From: Laedolimicola sp934402125 | Lineage (GTDB): Bacteria > Bacillota > Clostridia > Lachnospirales > Lachnospiraceae | Length of the DNA stretch: 64,000 nt | Assembly (NCBI RefSeq): GCF_052065835.1 | Contig: NZ_JBQHTG010000002.1 | Location: forward strand, 496,001 to 560,000 | Direction of reading: 5' to 3' | Shown here: positions 17,384 through 24,691 of the stretch, piece after piece | Layout: the number at the start of each line of letters is the position of its first letter | Numbering within the stretch: position 1 is the stretch's first letter | Program-made: the position numbers and the translations under genes | Notes under the pieces: generated by a model | The model's database searches: none | The model's input: only the letters and a program-made list of their open reading frames with translations | Told to the model about the DNA's origin: nothing

Positions 17384-18009
17384 GTTGCTGTCTGCTCCTT
17401 TGTATCTGTCTCGATTCCCAGTTTCTGTAAAAGCAGATCTATCTGCCCGTACAGTTCCTCTTTGGTGCCATTGTTGTCAATGACCTCCCGGCAGTGGCTC
17501 CGGAATTCCGTGTCCGTCCGCTGTCTTGCGAAAATGGAATCGATCTTTTCGTCTGAATATCCGCGGGACTCCTTCAGGCGTTCCCGCCGAAGCTCCGGTC
17601 TTGTATAGAGATACCAGAATGCTTCACACAGATCCTCGTAGTGATCCTCGATAAGCAGGGCCGCTTCCACCACGAAGAGCTTACAGGTTCCCTGCTGCCG
17701 CTCCAGCCGAATCTCCTGCCGGATCCATTCCTTGATGGCCGGATGCATCAGCGCATTCTGCCATTCCAGCTCTTTTTTATCGGAAAAGATAATCCGAGCC
17801 ACGGCAGCCCGGTCAAGGCTTCCGTCCTCTGCGATGACCCGTTCCCCGAAATGTTCCCGGATCCTTTGGAAGCACTCCGTACCCGGCTCCATCAGAAGAT
17901 GTCCCACCTGGTCGGCCTCCAGCACCCGGACCACCGGAATAGCTTTCAGATATTTTAAAACCGCGCTTTTTCCGGCTCCCACGCCGCCTGTAATTCCGAT
18001 TACTCTCAT
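17380..18009 (-). CDS. coaE: Dephospho-CoA kinase
   Basis: Phosphorylates the 3'-OH of dephospho-CoA, the last step of CoA synthesis. The protein is 209 aa with Walker A GGVGAGKS at residues 8-15 and the ADQVGHLL and RQRTDTEFR regions of the family. I start it at ATG 18009, one base after the polA stop, nine bases after a GAGG site. The polA-coaE order is common in Firmicutes. No unusual features. Confidence 0.94.
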   Translation of the reverse strand: MRVIGITGGVGAGKSAVLKYLKAIPVVRVLEADQVGHLLMEPGTECFQRIREHFGERVIAEDGSLDRAAVARIIFSDKKELEWQNALMHPAIKEWIRQEIRLERQQGTCKLFVVEAALLIEDHYEDLCEAFWYLYTRPELRRERLKESRGYSDEKIDSIFARQRTDTEFRSHCREVIDNNGTKEELYGQIDLLLQKLGIETDTKEQTAT

Positions 18010-18010
18010 A

Positions 18011-20671
18011 TTAATGGGCCTCATACCAGTTTTTTCCCTGCTTCATATCGATCTCCAGCGGAACCGAAAGCGCCGCGGCTCCCTGCATTTCCTCTGAAAG
18101 GATCCGCTCTACAGCGTCCAGCTCCTCTGTGTATGCCTCCAACAGAAGCTCGTCGTGAACCTGCAGAAGAAGCCGGGAACGCAGACCCTCTGCCTTCAGC
18201 CGCTTATCCACGCGTATCATGGCAATTTTAATAATATCCGCCGCCGTTCCCTGAATCGGCGCATTCATGGCTACCCGCTCCCCAAAGGAACGCTGCATGA
18301 AATTCGAGGACTTCAGCTCCGGCATGGGGCGTCTCCGGCCGAACATGGTCCGGGCGTAGCCCTGTTCCTTTGCCTCTTCCACACAGGTGTCCAGAAATTC
18401 CTTGATTTTCGGATAGGTCTCAAAATACTTCTGAATATACTCCTGGGCCTCTTTCCGGGATATGCTCAAATCCTGGGACAGGCCGAAGGAGCTGATACCG
18501 TATACAATGCCGAAATTCACAGCCTTGGCGTTCCGTCTCTGGAGATCCGTTACCTCGTCAAAGGGAATGTGGAACACCTGGGAAGCTGTCAGCCGGTGAA
18601 TGTCCTGGGCCTCCCGGTAAGCGTGAATCAGATTTTCATCTCCGGACATATGGGCCAGCACCCGAAGCTCAATCTGGGAATAATCCGCATCCACCAGAAC
18701 GCAGCCCTCCTTTGGGATAAAGACCTTCCGGATCTGCCGTCCCAGCTCCATACGGATCGGAATGTTCTGCAGATTCGGTTCTACGCTGCTTAAACGTCCG
18801 GTAGCCGTAATGGTCTGCTGGAAGGTGGTATGGATCCGCTCATCCGGGCCGATATAAGCCGCCAGCCCGTCCGCGTAGGTGGATTTCAGCTTCGCAAGCT
18901 GCCGGTACTCCAGAATGTCCTTTACGATCTGATTCTCCGGCGCCAGCTTTTCCAGCACCTCCGCCGAGGTGGAATATCCGGTCTTCGTCTTTTTGCCGCC
19001 CTTCATTCCCAGCTTGTCGAAAAGAATGACGCCCAGCTGTTTGGGCGAATTGATATTGAAGCTCTCCCCGGCTTCCTCGTATATCTGAGTCTCCAGTTCC
19101 CTGATCCGGACTGCCAGCTCGTCGCCGTAGGCCTTCAGCGCAGCGGCGTCCACCCGGATCCCCTCCTGCTCCATGCCAAAAAGCGTCCAGACCAGAGGCA
19201 GCTCCATCTCCCGGTACAGGTCTTCCATTCCCGTTTCCCGCAGGCTTTTCTCCAGCACTGACATGGACTGATACAGCACATAAGAGGCGTAGCCGCCGTA
19301 GATCCGGAAAGATTCCGCCTTTTCCTCCAGCGCCTTTGTAAGCTTCTCTTTTCCAAAAAACTCTGACCGGGAGGGAATGGTAAGTCCCAGATATTCCTTC
19401 GCAAGCTCCTCATAGGAATAGCTGTCCTTCAGAGGATTCATCAGATACGCCGCTATCTCCGCGTCCAGGAATGCGCTTTGCCGCTCTTCCTCCACGGTCA
19501 CCCCATGGGCTGCCAGACATTTCAGTTCTTCCTTTAATTTCAGGGTGATAAGCTCCGATACCTTCGCGAAAACCGCTTCCAGGCGTCCCAGCAGCCAGTC
19601 GGCCGTCACAAAGCCCTGCACGGGAATGCTGTAGGATTCCTGCTCCGACAGCGTCAGGGACAGCGCCAGCACCTGCTCCCCTTCCCGGTGAATCACAAAA
19701 GCCAGACGGGACACTCCCGCCGCTTTGGTGAGCACCTGAGCCGCTTCTCCAAAATCTTCCACTATCCGGAAGTTTTTCTCGATTTCATCGTTGGCCGGGG
19801 CGTCCAGCTGAAAACGGGACAGCATATTTTTGAACTCCAGCCGTTTCAGGAACCGGTAGGCTTCCTCTGTATAAATATTGCCGAGCCGCGCCTTTTCCCA
19901 GTCGTAATCGTAGTCACAGTCAATGTTGATAGTGGCCAGAGCCTTGCTCATCTGGGCCATATCGTAATGCTCCCGCAGGGCGTTCTGCGCCCGGTTGGGC
20001 TTGATCTCATCCACATGGGCATAGGCGTTTTCGATACTGCCGTACTGGACAATCAGGTTTGTGGCTGTCTTTTCCCCAATCCCCGGTACGCCGGGGATAT
20101 TGTCGGCGGAATCGCCCATCAGCGCCTTCAGCTCGATGATCTGAACCGGCGTCACCTGATATTTTTCGATGACGTCTCCGGTGTTGTAATTCTCTGTCTC
20201 CGTCACGCCGCCCTTGGTCTTCGGCAGGCGGATCCGGATATGGTCGGTAGCCAGCTGTAACAGATCCCGGTCTCCGGACAGAACCGTAACCTCCATCCCT
20301 CTTGCCTCACTCCGTTTCGCTACGGTTCCCAGCAAATCGTCTGCCTCCAGGCCTGCTTTTTCCATGGTCGCAATCCCCATGGCGTGCAGCACGTCCTTCA
20401 GAACAGGCACCTGCTCATGAAGCTCCGCCGGCATAGGCTTCCGGGTTCCCTTGTATGCGTCATACATCTGATGACGGAAGGTGGGCGCCTTTACATCGAA
20501 GGCCACCGTCAGGTAATCCGGCTTTTCTTCATCCAGCACCTTAAACAGGGTATTTAAAAATCCGTAAATGGCGTTGGTATGCAGCCCCTCGGAATTGGTC
20601 AGATCCGTCACTCCGTAAAAGGCGCGGTTGATGATACTGTGGCCGTCCACAAGCAGTATTTTTTCACTCAT
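18011..20671 (-). CDS. polA: DNA polymerase I
   Basis: Family A polymerase of 886 aa for Okazaki-fragment processing and repair. The N-terminal ~290 residues are a 5'-nuclease (LLVDGHSIINRAFYG, GLEADDLLGT, GDSADNIPGVPGIG). The middle exonuclease-like region lacks the D-x-E of a 3'-5' proofreading site, as in many Gram-positive PolI. The polymerase motifs are intact: DYSQIELR (A), RRNAKAVNFGIVYG (B) and QVHDEL (C). The start at ATG 20671 overlaps the stop of the zf-HC2 gene by 4 bp. Confidence 0.96.
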   Translation of the reverse strand: MSEKILLVDGHSIINRAFYGVTDLTNSEGLHTNAIYGFLNTLFKVLDEEKPDYLTVAFDVKAPTFRHQMYDAYKGTRKPMPAELHEQVPVLKDVLHAMGIATMEKAGLEADDLLGTVAKRSEARGMEVTVLSGDRDLLQLATDHIRIRLPKTKGGVTETENYNTGDVIEKYQVTPVQIIELKALMGDSADNIPGVPGIGEKTATNLIVQYGSIENAYAHVDEIKPNRAQNALREHYDMAQMSKALATINIDCDYDYDWEKARLGNIYTEEAYRFLKRLEFKNMLSRFQLDAPANDEIEKNFRIVEDFGEAAQVLTKAAGVSRLAFVIHREGEQVLALSLTLSEQESYSIPVQGFVTADWLLGRLEAVFAKVSELITLKLKEELKCLAAHGVTVEEERQSAFLDAEIAAYLMNPLKDSYSYEELAKEYLGLTIPSRSEFFGKEKLTKALEEKAESFRIYGGYASYVLYQSMSVLEKSLRETGMEDLYREMELPLVWTLFGMEQEGIRVDAAALKAYGDELAVRIRELETQIYEEAGESFNINSPKQLGVILFDKLGMKGGKKTKTGYSTSAEVLEKLAPENQIVKDILEYRQLAKLKSTYADGLAAYIGPDERIHTTFQQTITATGRLSSVEPNLQNIPIRMELGRQIRKVFIPKEGCVLVDADYSQIELRVLAHMSGDENLIHAYREAQDIHRLTASQVFHIPFDEVTDLQRRNAKAVNFGIVYGISSFGLSQDLSISRKEAQEYIQKYFETYPKIKEFLDTCVEEAKEQGYARTMFGRRRPMPELKSSNFMQRSFGERVAMNAPIQGTAADIIKIAMIRVDKRLKAEGLRSRLLLQVHDELLLEAYTEELDAVERILSEEMQGAAALSVPLEIDMKQGKNWYEAH

Positions 20672-20997
20672 AATTTCACTATCTCCATTACCATAATTGC
20701 CAGAAGCGCTGCCATGGCAAGCACCTGGGAAAACGCATAATATACATTAAAAAAGATACGTCCCCGTACCCGCTGCTCGGAAACGTGCAGCGCCTCCTGA
20801 AGCAGGTTATTCATGTCCAGCCCTTCATTCTCGCCGTCCAGCTGGGACAGACCTGCGTAAATCGTATAATAGATCTCCAGCTCCTCATAGCAGTCCTTGC
20901 AGCTGTTGATATGCTCCAGAAACGGCCCGAGCTGCTTGTCTGTCAGTTCGTCGTTGATATAAGGCATAATCATCTGTTCTGCCTCTTTACAGGTCAT
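20668..20997 (-). CDS. zf-HC2 anti-sigma-factor-like membrane protein
   Basis: A 109-aa protein with an N-terminal HxxxCxxC zinc-binding site (H29, C33, C36; N-terminal residues TCKEAEQMIMPYINDEL are typical of zf-HC2) and one hydrophobic segment near residues 86-106. The family binds ECF sigma factors, but no sigma gene is adjacent. Here it heads the polA-coaE-walJ unit and its stop overlaps the polA start. Zinc binding and membrane anchoring are predicted from sequence; a partner sigma would have to be encoded elsewhere. The start is ATG 20997, seven bases after GGGAGG. Confidence 0.75.
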   Translation of the reverse strand: MTCKEAEQMIMPYINDELTDKQLGPFLEHINSCKDCYEELEIYYTIYAGLSQLDGENEGLDMNNLLQEALHVSEQRVRGRIFFNVYYAFSQVLAMAALLAIMVMEIVKL

Positions 20998-21027
20998 ATA
21001 CGGGCCTCCCTTCGCCAGATTATTTTT

Positions 21028-21056
21028 ATTATAGCACAGAATTTTTTAATTCAGAA
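21028..21056 (-). promoter_or_regulatory. Promoter of the zf-HC2/polA unit
   Basis: On the minus strand TTCTGA (21056-21051), a 17-bp spacer and TATAAT (21033-21028) within TGCTATAAT, an extended -10. It lies 31 bp before the zf-HC2 start. The weak -35 with extended -10 is plausible. Confidence 0.6.
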
Positions 21057-21134
21057 GTAATCGGCACTTTTCTTTGCAGTGTTTATTATGCCATTATTGG
21101 AAGCAAATTGCAACATCTCTGTATTTGATTTGGA

Positions 21135-21207
21135 AGATATAAAAATAGCGCCCTCGGTCTGGTAAACTAAAGCGCTACTTTTATAAAACCAATTTACCGA
21201 CGGCTAG
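21135..21207 (-). repeat. Repeat copy A, terminator-like 3' flank
   Basis: Positions 21142-21207 match 24481-24545 (copy B) at about 87% in the same orientation. On the minus strand it reads from a GGCTAGCC-like start through GGTTTTATAAAAGTAGCGC to a GCGC...GGGCGC stem followed by TATTTTTAT, so this copy is a plausible terminator. It lies directly downstream of the Ltp-lipoprotein remnant. Confidence 0.75.
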
Positions 21208-21227
21208 CTATCGCCTTTATCGCCTGG

Positions 21228-21350
21228 CTATAACCCCGCCCACTGGACACCATATACAGCTTGCTCGTGTGTAAATCCACCAAATTCCAACTGGCTAATT
21301 AACTCACTTTTAGAAAAACTCAACCAACTAAGATATGAATATATTATTCC
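21228..21350 (-). pseudogene. C-terminal remnant of an Ltp-family (host-cell-surface-exposed) lipoprotein
   Basis: Minus-strand translation ending at TAG 21228-21230 contains SYLSWLSFSKSELISQL followed by EFGGFTHEQAVYGVQWAGL. This is the repeat signature of the Ltp family (PF07553), known from superinfection-exclusion lipoproteins of temperate streptococcal phages. No start codon or signal peptide is present, and a TGA lies just upstream (21351-21353). Only the last repeat survives, abutting the end of the 178-aa zinc-ribbon gene in another frame. The family call rests on the FTHEQAVYGV motif, which I recognise with good confidence. Confidence 0.7.
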
Positions 21351-21880
21351 TCACATTCCTTGATTTTTAACATTACAAAGCTTGTTCCCATAACCACTGC
21401 GCACACCATACAGCCAACACCTATTACTGAATATCCTGTGAAATATGTACCATTGATAATATAATTGTATGCATCTCTTCCAACATACGCATTTTTGTTT
21501 AACGAATAATAATTTTCTGAATTGTAATATTCATTTTTTACATTATTTGCTCTGCTAAAGAAAAAAATTGCTGCTATTCCAAAAACACAAATACCCGTCA
21601 ATAATATTTTTTTCATCTTACTCAACATCACATTCTTGTTGAGAATTTCCCCTTGCTCATCTTTCACAAAGCTACTCTGAACTTCTATGATATCAGATTT
21701 GTTCAGGGTCTCATTCTTTTCTTCCGTATGATTTTCCATTTGTGCCGTAGTTGATTCAGTATTGTCGCTTTCTACGTTTTCCTCATTTTCTAACTCTTCT
21801 TCCGGCATCCATCCGCAGCCTACACATTTCTTGGCTTTATCCGAAATTTCTTTTCCACATTTTGGACAATTAATTAACAT
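21344..21880 (-). CDS. Zinc-ribbon membrane protein, function unknown
   Basis: A 178-aa protein with an N-terminal zinc ribbon (C5-x2-C8 ... C19-x2-C22), a low-complexity acidic Asn/Glu/Thr linker (residues 25-65) and two predicted transmembrane segments (91-108 and 149-171). I do not recognise a specific family beyond the zinc-ribbon domain. It lies 16 bp downstream of a second zinc-ribbon membrane protein with an almost identical ribbon, so the two form an operon. AT-rich codon use contrasts with the flanking housekeeping genes, indicating acquired DNA. Confidence 0.75.
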   Translation of the reverse strand: MLINCPKCGKEISDKAKKCVGCGWMPEEELENEENVESDNTESTTAQMENHTEEKNETLNKSDIIEVQSSFVKDEQGEILNKNVMLSKMKKILLTGICVFGIAAIFFFSRANNVKNEYYNSENYYSLNKNAYVGRDAYNYIINGTYFTGYSVIGVGCMVCAVVMGTSFVMLKIKECEE

Positions 21881-21896
21881 TCTTATTCCTCCCTCT

Positions 21897-22787
21897 TTAT
21901 AATACTGGTAAACTATCTATAATTGGCTGCACCTCATCACTTAATATGGTTACAGCTTTTAATATCGGTTCTGTATACGACATAATTGCTTCTTCAAGCC
22001 TTCCTAATGTTTCTGTCGGGTTTATACTCATATCTCCATATGCATACTTTAATAACTCCTCATAACATTTTCTTTCTTTATCATTTGCTGCTTCAATTTC
22101 AGATATTCCGTATCCCTCACATGAATACTTTGACATATCAATACTATCTAATCGCTTTATTCCCGCTTGTAGCATTCCAGCATTAACTTCACCATTTCCC
22201 ATTGCTGTTTCCGGTACCTTACTTCGAACTGTATAATCCGAAGACTTATAATACTTTATTATTGAAAAATATTCACTATAACTTTCTAGTTTCACAGCTT
22301 TATTTAGGTAATCGCAAACTAATTCATTTGTGGTTGAATCATCTATGTCTATACTCTCAAGTATTTTTAAATATACTTCATATAAATACAGTTTTTCTAA
22401 CGAAACATCATTTATTCTATTTATTTGTGTGTCTTTTATTATGTTTTTTATATATAATACAACCTTATTTTTATTATCTTTCGAAAGACCTTCTTCAATA
22501 ATGTCTGTTGCAGTTTTGAATTTACAATCCTCTATATTTTTCACTATTTCATTATATATTTCTTTATCTCTTTCTGCCTGCTTCTCTGGAACTATTTTTA
22601 TCCCCCAATATCCCAAGCCCCCTAAACATAATAGAATGATTGCCAAGCCAACATATTTAAGTCTCTTTTTCTTCTTTATAGGCTCAATGTTTGGCGCATT
22701 CTCCATTATGTCAACACCACAATTTGGACATATCTTTGCCTTATCACTAACTTCCTTTCCACATTCTGGACACTTAATTAATGCCAT
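21897..22787 (-). CDS. Zinc-ribbon membrane protein with extracytoplasmic helical domain
   Basis: A 296-aa protein with a zinc ribbon C6-x2-C9 ... C20-x2-C23, a basic KKKKR stretch, one transmembrane helix (about residues 43-62) and a long helical C-terminal domain of roughly 230 residues with no recognised motif. By the positive-inside rule the ribbon is cytoplasmic and the helical domain outside. I start it at ATG 22787, nine bases after GGAGG; an upstream in-frame codon at 22919 has no support. It is the first gene of a two-gene operon, divergent from an XRE regulator. The function is unknown. Confidence 0.75.
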   Translation of the reverse strand: MALIKCPECGKEVSDKAKICPNCGVDIMENAPNIEPIKKKKRLKYVGLAIILLCLGGLGYWGIKIVPEKQAERDKEIYNEIVKNIEDCKFKTATDIIEEGLSKDNKNKVVLYIKNIIKDTQINRINDVSLEKLYLYEVYLKILESIDIDDSTTNELVCDYLNKAVKLESYSEYFSIIKYYKSSDYTVRSKVPETAMGNGEVNAGMLQAGIKRLDSIDMSKYSCEGYGISEIEAANDKERKCYEELLKYAYGDMSINPTETLGRLEEAIMSYTEPILKAVTILSDEVQPIIDSLPVL

Positions 22788-22854
22788 ACTACATTTCCTC
22801 CCTACAAGAAATAAAACCATGTAATCTTTACACAATTTTACATGATTTTCTTTC

Positions 22855-22883
22855 ATTATACTCTTATTATATGTTATTTTCAA
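22855..22883 (-). promoter_or_regulatory. Promoter of the zinc-ribbon operon
   Basis: Minus strand TTGAAA (22883-22878), a 17-bp spacer and TATAAT (22860-22855), giving a leader of about 60 nt before the 296-aa gene. Strong match to the sigma-A consensus. Confidence 0.75.
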
Positions 22884-22910
22884 CAAATTTTTCTGAATTT
22901 GTGTATACAT

Positions 22911-22953
22911 TTTCACCAATATGGAATTCTATATTGATACACTATTAGTGAAA
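22911..22953. promoter_or_regulatory. Nested palindromic operator candidate before the XRE gene
   Basis: A near-perfect 20-bp palindrome CAATATGGAATTCTATATTG (22917-22936) sits inside outer arms TTTCAC (22911-22916) and GTGAAA (22948-22953). It lies in the divergent intergenic space just before the XRE start, where an autorepressor site would be expected. Binding is inferred. Confidence 0.55.
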
Positions 22954-22966
22954 GCAGGTGATACAT

Positions 22967-23257
22967 TTGGTAAATATGGGTGAAAAATTAAAATATCTCC
23001 GACAAACAAAAAAACTTACTCAGAAGCAAGTTGCTGATCGTCTCGGTCTTGCTGTAAGTGCCATATCTTCCTATGAATCTGGTTCACGGTATCCAAGCTA
23101 TGAATCTCTAATTAAACTTGCCTGTATGTTTCACGTATCCACCGATTATCTGCTTGGTATTACCGATAAGCGTATTATTGATGTATCTGACTTAAATACA
23201 GAAGAAATCGAACTTCTTTCACAATTAGCAGACAAATTAAGAAGTAAATCCTATTAA
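22967..23257 (+). CDS. XRE-family (HTH_3) transcriptional regulator
   Basis: A small Cro/CI-type regulator of 96 aa with a helix-turn-helix over roughly residues 5-60 (GEKLKYLRQTKKLTQKQVAD, LAVSAISSYESGSRYP, STDYLLG) and a short C-terminal helix. I favour the TTG at 22967, six bases after AGGTG(AT); the ATG at 22976 is too far from that site, and a GTG at 22958 overlaps it. It is divergent from the zinc-ribbon operon with a palindrome between them, so it probably represses itself and perhaps that operon. Confidence 0.85.
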   Translation: MVNMGEKLKYLRQTKKLTQKQVADRLGLAVSAISSYESGSRYPSYESLIKLACMFHVSTDYLLGITDKRIIDVSDLNTEEIELLSQLADKLRSKSY

Positions 23258-23303
23258 TAAATAACTATGAGTTCTATCTTGCTCTAAAATCTTATACACA
23301 AAC

Positions 23304-23347
23304 ACAAAAATAGGGCATACCAAGCATTTCACCCGATATACCCTATT
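23304..23347 (-). terminator. Terminator of the degraded minus-strand gene
   Basis: Arms AATAGGGCATA (23309-23319) and TATACCCTATT (23337-23347) pair with one mismatch. On the minus strand the stem is followed by TTTTTGTG. It lies directly downstream of the pseudogene at 23352-23838, suggesting that the gene was once intact. Confidence 0.65.
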
Positions 23348-23351
23348 CATT

Positions 23352-23838
23352 CTATTCTTCCACAAAAATATCTTTCCGCACACTAATCGTATGGGAATCC
23401 TTTTTCTTCTTATACTTCAAATTCTCGGTAAATCCATTCTTAAGGTAAAATGTAATTTTAAATTCTACACCTATAGAATTCACTGCTATTCCACTACAAT
23501 TTCCAGATCATCATAGCTTCCAGGCCGCAATTTTTCTCCAAACTTGTGAAAAACGGGCATCCAGTCCTCAGCTGTCCTGTAAATCACGGTTACCTCCCTG
23601 GAAGGTTCAATCTTATTGATATCTTATTGATATCGTATTGAGATACCTTTGTGACCTGTGCCAAATTCAGCTCGTCGTTCCATTCTATTGCATAACCACC
23701 TGGACCTACTTTTACAGATTTATACAGGGTCAAATCCTCTTCCCGTGCCTTTAATTGCGGCAATTCCTGATGGAGTTGGCGAATATTATAAGATTTCTCG
23801 GTGCCGTCCCAGAATATACATTTATATGAACATAGAAA
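23352..23838 (-). pseudogene. Frameshifted remnant with a DUF2442-like N-terminal part
   Basis: Minus-strand frames give three joinable pieces: CIFWDGTEKSYNIRQL through GPGGYAIEWNDELNLAQVTK, resembling DUF2442; then EVTVIYRTAEDWMPVFHKFG to LEIVVE; then GVEFKITFYLKNGF to VRKDIFVEE. The first two are separated by an 11-bp tandem duplication (TCTTATTGATA at 23611-23621 and 23622-23632). Removing one copy restores the frame, so the duplication disrupts the gene. Another shift is needed before the third piece, and the 5' end lacks a start codon after a TGA at 23839-23841. DUF2442 proteins often accompany toxin-antitoxin or DUF4160 genes; the function is unknown. Confidence 0.6.
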
Positions 23839-23884
23839 TCAAGAATAGTACCCAAGAATCTCCCTGAGTGCTATAACATAACTT

Positions 23885-24148
23885 TTAGGTATCGCTATAA
23901 TGGTAACGGCAGGCCAGTATATACACATTATTTTCATCAATTTTATATATCACTCTATCTTTGTCATTTATCCGCCTGCTCCAATATCCTGCAAGGTTTC
24001 CGCTTAATGGCTCTGGTTTTCCTATGCCCTCATTTCCGTTTCTACAGATATCTTCAATCAACTTATTGATTTTCTTAAGTGTTTTCCGATCTTCCGTTTC
24101 CCAGTAGACGTAATCTTCCCATCCATTGTCAGTAAATACCTTATTCAT
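23885..24148 (-). CDS. Txe/YoeB-family mRNA interferase toxin
   Basis: An 87-aa RelE-superfamily toxin. YoeB/Txe toxins cleave mRNA at the ribosomal A site when freed from antitoxin. Hallmarks are WEDYVYWETEDRKTLKKINK near the N-terminus and the C-terminal GYWSRRINDKDRVIYKI ... RYHYSDT with the catalytic His/Tyr region. The start at ATG 24148 overlaps the antitoxin stop by 8 bp (ATGAATAA), the usual coupled arrangement. The sequence looks intact, so it is probably functional. Confidence 0.92.
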   Translation of the reverse strand: MNKVFTDNGWEDYVYWETEDRKTLKKINKLIEDICRNGNEGIGKPEPLSGNLAGYWSRRINDKDRVIYKIDENNVYILACRYHYSDT

Positions 24149-24404
24149 CGTCCACCTCAATAAGTTCATGAGCCTTACACTGACCATTTTCTAATTGTGC
24201 CTTGGATTCCATTAACCAATCATAATTTACTTTATTTCCCATTACATAAATATTTTCCATAAGATTGTTGTAGCTTTCTTCTGATATCATAACAATATTC
24301 TTGTTATTTTTTCTCGTGACAATCATAGTTTCATAATCATCTGTTACCTTATCCATGTAACTTTTCATGTTATCTCTCAAATTTGTGTAATTAACTGCTA
24401 ACAT
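24141..24404 (-). CDS. Phd/YefM-family antitoxin
   Basis: An 87-aa antitoxin with the YefM N-terminal DNA-binding fold (MLAVNYTNLRDNMKSYMDKV, IVTRKNNKNIVMISEESYNN) and an acidic C-terminal tail that should wrap the YoeB toxin. It is expected to autorepress with the toxin at the palindromes in its promoter. The start is ATG 24404, with GGAAGGAG eight bases upstream. Confidence 0.92.
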   Translation of the reverse strand: MLAVNYTNLRDNMKSYMDKVTDDYETMIVTRKNNKNIVMISEESYNNLMENIYVMGNKVNYDWLMESKAQLENGQCKAHELIEVDDE

Positions 24405-24420
24405 ATAATCAACTCCTTCC

Positions 24421-24469
24421 GTACGTTTTTCTGTACTTATATTATACTGTACAGTTTTCTGTACGTCAA
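24421..24469 (-). promoter_or_regulatory. Toxin-antitoxin promoter with operators
   Basis: Minus strand TTGACG (24469-24464), a 17-bp spacer and TATAAT (24446-24441). A perfect palindrome GTACAGTTTTCTGTAC (24449-24464) fills the spacer, and a near copy GTACGTTTTTCTGTAC (24421-24436) follows downstream of the -10, 28 bp apart. This is a classic arrangement for conditional cooperativity by a YefM-YoeB complex. Confidence 0.8.
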
Positions 24470-24480
24470 TACTTTTTCAA

Positions 24481-24545
24481 AAATTAGTGCCCTCTGTCTG
24501 GTAAACTAAGGCGCTACTTTTATAAAACCATTTACCGGTGGCTAG
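24481..24545 (-). repeat. Repeat copy B of the Ltp-gene 3' flank
   Basis: About 87% identical to 21142-21207 in the same orientation, sharing GGTAAACTAA, GCGCTACTTTTATAAAACCA and TTTACC blocks. The terminator stem of copy A is broken here (GGGCAC instead of GGGCGC). No Ltp coding remnant is readable next to it. It lies just upstream of the toxin-antitoxin promoter. Confidence 0.75.
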
Positions 24546-24644
24546 GCTTCATCTAACCTTATGCCAGATAACTCTTGTCTTCTCTATTATACATCAGTGT
24601 ATCTACTAAGTACTTGAGATTAATTTGAAATGCTGGCAGATATA

Positions 24645-24673
24645 AAAATAGCCTGCACATCTCTGTACAGGCC
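24645..24673 (-). terminator. Rho-independent terminator
   Basis: Minus strand GCCTGTACA-gaga-TGTGCAGGC (24651-24672) followed by TATTTTTATA. The tail CTATTTTTATATCT is identical to that after repeat copy A. The transcript it would end was interrupted by the IS element at 24700-25495. Confidence 0.7.
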
Positions 24674-24691
24674 AAATTCAGTATTGAGTTA

